Assembly: GCF_025698545.1 (NCBI RefSeq)
Contig: NC_068573.1
Coordinates: forward strand, 7,879,001 to 7,943,000
Source: Gossypium raimondii
Taxonomy: Eukaryota > Streptophyta > Magnoliopsida > Malvales > Malvaceae
Reading direction: 5' to 3'
Length of the DNA: 64,000 nt
Below the pieces are notes generated by a model, which saw only the letters and a list, made by a program, of their open reading frames with translations, was not told the DNA's origin and searched no databases. A program made the translations under genes and the position numbers. Below are positions 51,481-62,553 of this stretch, one piece after another. How positions within the stretch are numbered: position 1 is the stretch's first letter; every line of letters begins with the position of its first letter.

Positions 51481-54400
51481 AGCATACCAACAAATTCAAT
51501 GCAATTGTAATTAATATATTTATTCATATTACATAAAAACAGTTCTTTTTCATTTTAATTCTTTTCCATTATTAAACTTTTGCTATGAATTCAATGCTTT
51601 TAATACACACATCAATACAAAGAGCCGAAATGTGATAAAATTTAGTTAATTTAAACTAATAACAAAACCATCACTGAGTTTCTAGATTGAATTAGAATTA
51701 ATTATTGAAATTTTCTTTATCTACGTACAATTTTTTTATAAAAACCATCTCCCAACACAGCAGTTTTAAGGAAAAATAAAATATTAAATTTGAGATTTTA
51801 ATTAAAATGAAAGTTCGTCGTCCAAATTTTTTGAACAACATATTCCTGTATTATTTGTGTGCTTAAACATATGATTATATTTGTGCATTGGTTTGTTTCT
51901 TTTTCTGTTGACGTAACATTTTTCATGAAAGAAGATGTGATGGTTACCATGAGATATGATAATATCATTTTGGGTGAACGGATATAAATGAAAGGGATTG
52001 GGGATATCCTATGAGGCTATAGCACATACGAAAAATTCATTGGACGAGCACTTGGTGAGTTGTTTTCATAATGAGTTATAATAAGAAGAGGTCGGTCATG
52101 ACACTTAAGTACAAACTATTCGAGCTCTAATTATATATCCGGTGGGCCCTCTATTAGCTCTATAGATTCTCGAAGGTTTGCATTTGAATTGATGAGATGA
52201 ATAAATAAAATTGATGAATTACAGAAAAGGATTGAATGTATCACTATCCGTAGTGAATGGAATTTCTCGTTATAAAAGAGAGATGACTTAAAGACTAAAT
52301 TAATTTATTCAATTATTATTTAATTAATAGAAATCACTTGAACGGTGTTTGAAGTAAAAATTAAATTAATTAATAAACGCAATCTGGTTGAACAAGATAA
52401 TTAAATTCATTTACTCATAGATTCTAGTGTGGTAAATATGTCATGAATTTAACGGAACTAGAACTAGGTTTGGAAAATAATTTAATTGTGTGAATTAGTA
52501 AAATTTATTTCAATTAATTAATTAAATTATTAATATTTTGGGAAATAGAAAATTTTTTATTTGGTTGGTTAAATTATATGAGTCGATTAAATTACTAAAT
52601 GGCACATATAATTACACCAAATACATGAGATAGACCCGATGACCCATCTCACGTAAGATGGGCGACAACCCTATCTCTAAAGAGAGGGTGTTGAAGCCCA
52701 TACATATTCCTACTAGAGAATTATGTGTATTCTCTCTTAAAATGTTATTATATTTTTCTTCTTCTTGTTCGACCAAGACTCTTGCGATTTTTCTATAAAT
52801 AGAGAGCATAGGCTAGGTCAACCACACACGATGTGAAGCACCGACATCGTAAAACTTTATTGAGATTTAATTCAAAAAAAATTCTAAATATGAATGTTTA
52901 CTTTTTTAGTTTTTGGCCCATAAAGGGACATCAATATTCGCCACTCCAACATCAATAGAAAGTTTTCATAGCTTTCATCCGTTCATGGATTAGAGCCTAC
53001 GCTTTAACTAGCCGAGGTTTTTGAATAGTTGAGAAGATCGTGTTGGTAGAATATTGAGAAACAACTTAGACCGCCTAATCCGGAGCACAAGTATGATTTT
53101 GGTAAAAGGGTTTGTCCCTATAAATATGACAACTGCTTGGGTTTAGAAAATTTTAATTTTTTTGTTGTTCAAAAAAATTATTTTCTAAACGAATGTTTCC
53201 AACACAATCAAGAATGATCTCTAATTTCTAAATTGAATAGGTCAGTAGTAATTACTAGGTCTTTACAGTCCACAGCCAAAACTGGCGCTTTTCTAATCTC
53301 CCAACTTCTTCGACAAACTTGCACAGCGTCTGTCTTCTCGAATGTTCGAATCTATTGGGGACTCATTAACCACATTATTCGATAATGATGCGACACCATT
53401 TTATGTTTAATTATTGCATATAAAAAAATTGAACCCCAAAAAGGAGAATGAGAGAACATTTTGTGGAACTGTATAAAGATTTTTAGAAAGGAGGAGATTT
53501 ACATCGAGATTAAGTGTAGTGTTTGGGTATCTTGCGATTATCACTTAAAGATCCCTAAATTTGTTGATGTGATTTGTAGTTTTTGCTTTTAGATTCTCGA
53601 AGGTTAGTCTCTTTTTCTTATTTTTGTGTGTTTGGCTTGAAACCTTTTTTTCATGGTTTCTTTTCTGATTCGGGGTTCATGTTGGAAATGCATTTAGAAA
53701 AGTAGCTAGGGTAGGAACATTAGAGTTTTAATTTCTATAGTAAAATGAGAATTTATCGTGACATCTAAAGTAATAAATTTGATCAAATTAAATCGTTATG
53801 GTCCAAGGCTTAGGGGATGTCCAAGTCGCAACGAAAGTTTGGGAGATGCCTTCATTGTCTTGATCAATTCGAATAGTTGTCCAATGTCTTCAACCTTTCT
53901 ACTGAACGATTTTCTTCCCAATTCTTGAACACTCAGGTGCTTGGAAAGTGGGATGTCACTGAAAAAGTAAAGCACAAGACGTGAATCGAGACTTCTCAAG
54001 CAGCTATGCATCTAGCTCTTTGCGTCCTATCCAAAGCTGAAAAGAAGACGTAAACCGAGACTAATCAAGGAGGTATGTCAACTACGTCTTTGTGTTCTAC
54101 CCAATCAAAAACAACTCCTATAATTCAATTATTCTCTTTAGAAGAATGTCATTATAATCTTAAAAATCTAAATTACAAAGTCTGAAAAGATAGAATTGAT
54201 TTGAGTTGAAAGAAAATAAAATCTAACTAATATTTCAATAAATTTCAACAAAGTTTTCTCTTAGTATATATTGTCCTTGGTTTTTTTTTTTACATAAATT
54301 GGGTATTGATAAAGAAACATATGATAGAGTTATATTTGTATCCGATGTACATAAAACAAATAATATAGAAGAACTAAAGTCCAACTAGGACATTTTTAAC

Positions 54401-55915
54401 CCCATGGCCAGCGACTCCAAGAGATAATTCTCTTTGTGTGTGGAGCCACACTTACCTTAGTGGTTTGTTCTCCAGTTTAATTATACGAGCCTACCTCTCT
54501 TGACTTAAATAAGAAATCAAGACCATATGATTATCTAACCCAATAGCATATATTCTTCCATGAATTAAGTTTTTGAAATTAATTATTTCATTAAATTTAA
54601 TTATTTCCATTACTTAATCTACAAAACCCCATTCAATTTTTGTTAGAATCATGAAAGCTTTTCCATACTAGAATTTATATGCAAATTAATTTAATTATTT
54701 GAACAGGAAATAACTACGTTAACTACTTAATTTAATCCTCACTTTGGACTTATTTATTTAATTTATTCATTGAATTAAATAACAAACCGACGGAATTAAA
54801 TTAATTTCGTGTCATCTTTTCCATTCTCATGAAATCGCATTTACATGGAATAGTAATTCATTCCATCTAATTCTAATATATCAGTTCATCCATGCATTCA
54901 ATCAGTTCTTATTATGCAATCTACTTAGAGTTATATTAAGCTAGCAGAGGATCGATCGTACATAAATAATTAGGGCTTAAATAAAATCTTAATTAGAATT
55001 TATTTAGTTGTAGACTCAATCTACTAAAAGTGCCATGATCGATCTCACCAATATATAATGTTACGAAAGCTAAGCTTGTAAAGCTTTGTCCATTTACCTT
55101 GTCAAATGCATGTTACTATCATAGAATGCCGATCATCTATTTAGGTTCAATATTTTCCCACTAATTCGATCCATTTTATCTCATGGTCAGTTTGTATCTT
55201 CTAGAATGAGGGTAAAGGTGAACGTGAGGATTCATAAAAGGGTGATAATGAAAGGGGTGGTGTTGGTGATGAAAAGTCATACCTTGTGAAATTCGATACG
55301 TGTTAGATGGGGATGATGATAAGAAATTACAAGATGCTTGAGAGAAGTTGAGGAAATTAAAAGATAAAAGTAAATCTATTTGGAAAGAGAAGTCAAATGG
55401 CCATCAGGTTTTCACTAATAATTGTTACGTGGGTGAAGTTTAGGCTGAAGTCCAGGGCGAATGTTAGCTCGACTAGGTATTATAGGGCCAGGAAAACAGT
55501 GATTGAGAAGAGTGCTAGAAACCACCAGAATTGCATTCGGCAATATGGTGTGAACCTTCGTCAACCACCAAACCACATTACTGTATCAACAATTTTTATT
55601 GAATAATTAGGATTATACTTTTGGAAATAACATTGATAAATTTAACGGAACATAATTACATTCGCCACCATCTAGTAAAGATATTATTTTGAAGATAAAA
55701 TGTAAAATAATGCTTTTCAATCTTTCCATAATAAAATCCTTTCACATAGTTTAAATTATTAAAGTTGTGAAAAAATTAACCACAAAACTATCTAACCGTG
55801 CGAAGTTGATATTAAAGAAACAAGCTAATCATAGATATTGAAGCTTGGCCATATGACTTTTCCACATTGATTAAATAGTAATATATTTGGTTGGTTGTAA
55901 TTTTCTCAAAATTTC
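51481..55915. other. Spacer between PG genes A and B
   Basis: Uninterrupted reference form of the array spacer. The 3' flank (51481-52800) ends in TTCTATAAATAGAGAGCATA (52791-52810), the site where units P1-P3 carry LTR elements. Then follow a stretch with GTATAAAG near 53470 and the donor-like AAGGTTAGTC at 53601, and AT-rich DNA (54260-55200) of transposon-like composition. No gene is supported. Minus-strand frames 52612-52809 and 53796-54011 recur in the B spacer and are not recognised. Confidence 0.6.
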
Positions 55916-55922
55916 TATATAT
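55916..55922 (+). promoter_or_regulatory. Candidate TATA box of PG gene B
   Basis: TATATAT, 65 bp upstream of the ATG at 55981, giving an expected 5' UTR of about 30-40 bases. Confidence 0.5.
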
Positions 55923-55980
55923 TTGGAAAAAAACAAAAGGAAAAGCCATTCTTCGTGTAATTTCAAAACCAAATAAAAAC

Positions 55981-57496
55981 ATGGCACCACACCTTAATAT
56001 TGTTCCTTCCATGTTTGTGCTTTTATTATTATTCATTTCAGCCTCTAAAGTTCAATCAGGCGCTATTGATGTTGTTGCCAAGTTTGGCGCAAAAGCTGAC
56101 GGGAAAACGGATTTGAGTAAGGCAAGTTGAATTGCTCTTAACTTTGTACCCAAAGGCGAAAATATGAAAAAAATTATATTTCAAACTGATGTCTTTATTC
56201 ATTTCATTTTAGCCATTTTTGGATGCTTGGAAAGAAGCATGTGCCTCTGTAACCCCATCAACAGTTGTGATTCCTAAAGGGACATATTTATTATCAAAAG
56301 TAAACTTAGAAGGTCCATGCAAGGCTCCTATTGAGATTAATGTTCAGGGCACTATAAAGGCTCCGGCTGATCCCAGTGCTTTCAAGGACCCTAATTGGGT
56401 TAGATTCTATAGTATTGAAAATTTCAAAATGTCCGGCGGAGGAATTTTCGATGGTCAGGGAAGCATTGCTTATGAGAAGAATAAAGATCCCCACAATCGT
56501 GCATTTCGCGTCAAACTCCCCGTTGTCAGCTTTCTTCCCTCTTGCCAAAATTTATTTATTCTCTTTCCTCTTATTGTTATCCAAATATAATTATAACTAA
56601 CATCTTTGTTTCGTGTGTTACTTTGTTAACTCCAAAATTAAACAGAATATAAGGTTTGACTTTTTGACCAACGCATTGATACAAGATATAACTAGCAAAG
56701 ACAGTAAACTATTCCACGTTAATGTTTTTGCATGCAAAAACATTACCCTCGAACGTTTCAAGGTAGAGGCACCGGCAGATAGCCCAAACACAGATGGGAT
56801 TCACATGGGCAAATCAGACGGGGTAAATCTTATTGGATGTGACATTAAAACTGGTGATGATTGTATTTCTATCGGAGATGGCACTAAAAATTTGGCCATA
56901 AAAGATATCACTTGTGGACCAGGACATGGTATAAGTATCGGTAGTCTTGGAAAGTACCCAAATGAAGAGCCAGTTGAGGGAGTTAAAGTCACAAACTGCA
57001 CCATCACTAATACTTCGAATGGAGCTCGAATCAAAACTTGGCCAGGCGAATCTCCTGGGGTAGTATCAGATGTACATTTTGAGGATATTATCGTGAATAA
57101 TGTCTCTTCCCCTATCCTAATTGATCAAAAATATTGCCCATGGAGCAAATGCAAGATAAATGTATGTACATTCTTATCAAAATCCTAATAGAGTGACAAT
57201 ATTTAATTGATCATTGAATCATTGTTGTGTTGATGCAGGAAGAATCGAAAGTTAAACTAAGCAACATTAGCTTCAAGAACATCCGTGGCACATCTGCGCT
57301 TCCAGAAGCTATCAAGTTTATTTGCAGCGGTTCTTCGCCATGTCAAAATGTGGAACTTGCAGACATTGATATTAAGCACACCGGACCTGAACCCGCAACA
57401 TCCCAATGTTTGAATGTCAAGCCTATAACTAGTGGCAAATTAAACCCGACTCCATGTTCCAGCCCTGTCCCAAAAACCCTAAGTGCCACCGCTTAA
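55981..57496 (+). CDS. Pollen-type exopolygalacturonase (gene B, intact)
   Basis: Exons 55981-56121, 56213-56524, 56646-57161 and 57239-57496 encode 408 residues, close to the 407 I recall for cotton pollen polygalacturonase G9. The enzyme is a family GH28 exo-acting pectinase that hydrolyses alpha-1,4-galacturonan; in pollen it is thought to loosen pectin during tube growth. Residues 1-26 form a secretory signal peptide (MAPHLNIV, LLLLFIS, cut near VQS). The right-handed beta-helix follows, with the catalytic motifs NTD (199-201), GDD (221-223), GHG (His 245) and RIK (279-281), all intact. Intron 1 (56122-56212) is GC-AG; the frame requires AAG/GCAAGT joined to CCA, giving DLSKPFLDAW. Introns 2 and 3 are GT-AG. 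The first ATG after the TATA box gives the signal peptide. It is the only copy in the window without a lesion. Orthology to G9 is from memory; family assignment is certain. Confidence 0.93.
56122..56212 (+). other. GC-AG intron 1 of PG gene B
   Basis: A 91-bp intron with donor AAG/GCAAGTTG and acceptor CATTTTAG/CCA. Using the nearby GT of GAGTAAGG or AAGTTG would shift the frame. Only the GC donor yields the family sequence [14 protein letters not shown]. The donor otherwise matches the U1 consensus perfectly, as GC donors usually do. Confidence 0.85.
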
Positions 57497-60400
57497 AGCA
57501 TACCAACAAATTCAATGCAATTGTAATTAATATATTTATTCATATTACATAAAAGCAGTTCTTTTTCATTTTAATTCTTTTCCATTATTAAACTTTTGTT
57601 ATGAATTCAATGCTTTTAATACACACATCAATACAAAGAGCCGAAATGTGATAAAATTTAGTTAATTTAAACTAATAACAAAACCATCACTGAGTTTCTA
57701 GATTGAATTAGAATTAATTATTGAAATTTTCTTTATCTACGTACAATTTTTTATAAAAACCATCTCCCAACACAGCAGTTTTAAGGAAAAATAAAATATT
57801 AAATTTGAGATTTTAATTAAAATGAAAGTTCGTCGTCCAAATTTTTTGAACAACATATTCCTGTATTATTTGTGTGCTTAAACATATGATTATATTTGTG
57901 CATTGGTTTGTTTCTTTTTCTGTTGACGTAACATTTTTCATGAAAGAAGATGTGATGGTTACCATGAGATATGATAATATCATTTTGGGTGAACGGATAT
58001 AAATGAAAGGGATTGGGGATATCCTATGAGGCTATAGCACATACGAAAAATTCATTGGACGAGCACTTGGTGAGTTGTTTTCATAATGAGTTATAATAAG
58101 AAGAGGTCGGTCATGACACTTAAGTACAAACTATTCGAGCTCTAATTATATATCCAGTGGGCCCCTCTATTAGCTCTATAGATTCTCGAAGGTTTGCATT
58201 TGAATTGATGAGATGAATAAATAAAATTGATGAATTACAGAAAAGGATTGAATGTATCACTATCCGTAGTGAATGGAATTTCTCGTTATAAAAGAGAGAT
58301 GACTTAAAGACTAAATTAATTTATTCGAATTATTATTTAATTAATAGAAATCACTGAACCGGTGTTTGAAGTAAAAATTAAATTAATTAATAAATGCAAT
58401 CTGGTTGAACAAGATAATTAAATTCATTTACTCATAGATTCTAGTGTGGTAAATATGTCATGAATTTAACGGAACTAGAACTAGGTTTGGAAAATAATTT
58501 AATTGTGTGAATTAGTAAAATTTATTTCAATTAATTAATTAAATTATTAATATTTTGGGAAATAGAAAATTTTTTATTTGGTTGGTTAAATTATATGAGT
58601 CGATTAAATTACTAAATGGCACATATAATTACACCAAATACATGAGATAGACCCGATGACCCATCTCACGTAAGATGGGCGACAACCCTATCTCTAAAGA
58701 GAGGGTGTTGAAGCCCATACATATTCCTACTAGAGAATTATGTGTATTCTCTCTTAAAATGTTATTATATTTTTCTTCTTCTTGTTCGACCAAGACTCTT
58801 GCGATTTTTCTATAAATAGAGAGCATAGGCTAGGTCAACCACACACGATGTGAAGCACCGACATCGTAAAACTTTATTGAGATTTAATTCAAAAAAAATT
58901 CTAAATATGAATGTTTACTTTTTTAGTTTTTGGCCCATAAAGGGACATCAATATTCGCCACTCCAACATCAATAGAAAGTTTTCATAGCTTTCATCCGTT
59001 CATGGATTAGAGCCTACGCTTTAACTAGCTGAGGTTTTTGAATAGTTCAGAGGATCGTGTTGGTAGAATATTGAGAAACAACTTAGACCGCCTAATCCGG
59101 AGCACAAGTATGATTTTGGTAAAAGGGTTTGTCCCTATAAATATGACAACTGCTTGGGTTTAGAAAATTTTAATTTTTTTGTTGTTCAAAAAAATTATTT
59201 TCTAAACGAATGTTTCCAACACAATCAAGAATGATCTCTAATTTCTAAATTGAATAGGTCAGTAGTAATTACTAGGTCTTTACAGTCCACAGCCAAAACT
59301 GGCGCTTTTCTAATCTCCCAACTTCTTCGACAAACTTGCACAGCGTCTGTCTTCTCGAATGTTCGAATCTATTGGGGACTCATTAACCACATTATTCGAT
59401 AATGATGCGACACCATTTTATGTTTAATTATTGCATATAAAAAAAATTGAACCCCAAAAAGGAGAATGAGAGAACATTTTGTGGAGCTGTATAAAGATTT
59501 TTAGAAAGGAGCGAGATTACATCGAGATTAAGTGTAGTGTTTGGGTATCTTGCGATTATCACTTAAAGATCCCTAAATTTGTTGATGTGATTTGTAGTTT
59601 TTGCCTTTAGATTCTCAAAGGTTAGTCTCTTTTTCTTATTTTTGTGTGTTTGGCTTGAAACCTTTTTTTCATGGTTTCTTTTCTGATTCGGGGTTCATGT
59701 TGGAAATGCATTTAGAAAAGTAGCTAGGGTAGGAACATTAGAGTTTTAATTTCTATAGTAAAATGAGAATTTATCGTGACATCTAAAGTAATAAATTTGA
59801 TCAAATTAAATCGTTATGGTCCAAGGCTTAGGGGATGTCCAAGTCGCAACGAAAGTTTGGGAGATGCCTTCATTGTCTTGATCAATTCGAATAGTTGTCC
59901 AATGTCTTCAACCTTTCTACTGAACGATTTTCTTCCCAATTCTTGAACACTCAGGTGCTTGGAAAGTGGGATGTCACTGAAAAAGTAAAGCACAAGACGT
60001 GAATCGAGACTTCTCAAGCAGCTATGCATCTAGCTCTTTGCGTCCTATCCAAAGCTGAAAAGAAGACGTAAACCGAGACTAATCAAGGAGGTATGTCAAC
60101 TACGTCTTTGTGTTCTACCCAATCAAAAACAACTCCTATAATTCAATTATTCTCTTTAGAAGAATGTCATTATAATCTTAAAAATCTAAATTACAAAGTC
60201 TGAAAAGATAGAATTGATTTGAGTTGAAAGAAAATAAAATCTAACTAATATTTCAATAAATTTCAACAAAGTTTTCTCTTAGTATATATTGTCCTTGGTT
60301 TTTTTTTTTACATAAATTGGGTATTGATAAAGAAACATATGATAGAGTTATATTTGTATCCGATGTACATAAAACAAATAATATAGAAGAACTAAAGTCC

Positions 60401-61318
60401 AACTAGGACATTTTTAACCCCATGGCCAGCGACTCCAAGAGATAATTCTCTTTGTGTGTGGAGCCACACTTACCTTAGTGGTTTGTTCTCCAGTTTAATT
60501 ATACGAGCCTACCTCTCTTGACTTAAATAAGAAATCAAGACCATATGATTATCTAACCCAATAGCATATATTCTTCCATGAATTAAGTTATTTGAAATTA
60601 ATTATTTCATTAAATTTAATTATTTCCATTACTTAATCTACAAAACCCCATTCAATTTTTGTTAGAATCATGAAAGCTTTTCCATACTAGAATTTATATG
60701 CAAATTAATTTAATTATTTGAACAGTAAAATAACTACGTTAACTACTTAATTTAATCCTCACTTTGGACTTATTTATTTAATTTATTCATTGAATTAAAT
60801 AACAAACCGACGGAATTAAATTAATTTCGTGTCATCTTTTCCATTCTCATGAAATCGCATTTACATGGAATAGTAATTCATTCCATCTAATTCTAATATA
60901 TCATTTCATCCATGCATTCAATCAGTTCTTATTATGCAATCTACTTAGAGTTATATTAAGCTAGCAGAGGGATCGATCGTACATAAATAATTAGGGCTTA
61001 AATAAAATCTTAATTAGAATTTATTTAGTTGTAGACTCAATCTACTAAAAGTACCATGATCGATCTCCCCAATATATAATGTTACGAAAGCTAAGCTTGT
61101 AAAGCTTTGTCCATTTACCTTGTCAAATGCATGTTACTATCATAGAATGCCGATCATCTATTTAGGTTCAACATTTTCCCACTAATTCGATCCATTTTAT
61201 CTCATGGGCAGTTTGTATCTTCTAGAATGAGGGGTGAGGATGAGGGTAAAGGTGAACGTGAGGATTCATAAAAGGGTGAAAATGAAAGGGGAGGTGTTGG
61301 TGATGAAAAGTCATACCT
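57497..61318. other. Spacer between PG genes B and C (first part)
   Basis: Near-identical repeat of 51481-55330, again without LTR insertion. It includes TTCTATAAATAGAGAGCATA at about 58808. From about 61060 it differs slightly (for example, an extra GGGGTGAGGAT at 61230). No gene is supported. Confidence 0.6.
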
Positions 61319-62402
61319 ATTGAAATTAGATACGTGTTAGATGGAGATGATGATAAGAAATTACAAGATGCTTGAGAGAATTTGAGGAAATTAAAAGATA
61401 AAAGTAAATCTATTTGGAAAGAGAAGTCAAATGCCCATCAGGTTTTCACTAATAATTGTTACGTGGGTGAAGTTTAGGCTGAAGTCCAGGGCAAATGTTA
61501 GCTCGACTAGGTATTATAGGGCCAGGAAAACAGTGATTGAGAAGAGTGCTAGAAACCACCATAATTGCTTTCGACAATATGGTGTGAACCTTCGTCAACC
61601 GCCAAACCACATTATTGTATCAACAATTTTTATTGAATTATTAGGATTATACTTTTCAAAATAACATTGATAAATTTAACAGAACATAATTATATTCGCC
61701 ACCATCTAGTAAAGGTATTATTTTGAAGATAAAATGTAAAATAATGCTTTTCAATCTTTCCATAATAAAATCCTTTCACATAGTTAAAATTATTAAAGTT
61801 GTGAAAAAATTAACCACAAAACTATCTAACCGCGCTAAGTTGATATTAAAGAAACAAGCTATTGAAATTAGATACGTGTTAGATGGAGATGATGATAAGA
61901 AATTACAAGATGCTTGAGAGAAGTTGAGGAAATTAAAAGATAAAAGCAAATCTATTTGGAAAGAGAAGTCAAATGCCCAGCAGGTTTTCACTAATAATTG
62001 TTACGTGGGTGAAGTTTAGTCTGAAGTCCAGGGCGAATGTTTGCTCGACTAGGTATTATAGGGCCAGGAAAACAGTGATTGGGAAGAGTGCTAGAAACCA
62101 GTAGAATTGCTTTCGGCAATATGGTGTGAACTTTCGTCAACCACCAAACCACATTACTGTATCAACAATTTTTATTGAATAATTAGGATTATACTTTTCA
62201 AAATAACATTGATAAATTTAACGGAACATAATTATGTTCACCACCATCTAGTAAAGATATTATTTTGAAGATAAAATGTAAAATAATGCTTTTCAATCAT
62301 TCCATATTAAAATCGTTTCACATAGTTTATATTATTAAAGTTGTGAAAACATTAACCACAAAACTATCTAACTGCGAAGTTGATATTAAAGAAACAAGCT
62401 AA
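61319..62402. repeat. 542-bp tandem duplication upstream of PG copy C
   Basis: TTGAAATTAGATACGTGTTA occurs at 61320 and again at 61862, 542 bp apart. The first unit (61320-61861) contains everything from the GATGATGATAAGAAATTAC stretch to TTAAAGAAACAAGCTA, and the second (61862-62402) repeats it with about 3-4% mismatches. Genes A and B have one copy. It explains why the B-to-C spacing is 6573 bp and A-to-B only 6015 bp. Confidence 0.85.
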
Positions 62403-62489
62403 TCATAGATATTAAAGCTTGGCCATATGACTTTTCCACATTAATTAAATAGTAATATATTTGATTGGTTTTAATTTTCTCAAACTTTC

Positions 62490-62496
62490 TATATAT
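62490..62496 (+). promoter_or_regulatory. Candidate TATA box of PG copy C
   Basis: TATATAT, 64 bp upstream of the ATG at 62554, in a slightly changed context (TATATATGTAG). Confidence 0.45.
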
Positions 62497-62553
62497 GTAG
62501 AAAAAAAAAAAGGAAAAGCCATTGTTCTTGTAATTTCAAAACAAAATAAAAAC

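Larger units (their letters stand above)
49966..55980 (+). repeat. Array unit A (6015 bp, start codon to start codon)
   Basis: The distance between the ATGs of genes A and B. Unit A and the following unit starting at 55981 are aligned throughout with only scattered differences, so they arose by recent tandem duplication. Block units in the left half (ATG of P1 to ATG of P2, 9136 bp; P2 to P3, 15662 bp) are longer because each holds a T2 copy plus LTR sequence. Confidence 0.85.

Noticed and set aside
53796..54011. 71-codon minus-strand frame repeated at 59814-60029
   Set aside because: Same reason: repeat copy, no start context or family resemblance, broken in the units at 1600 and 10750.
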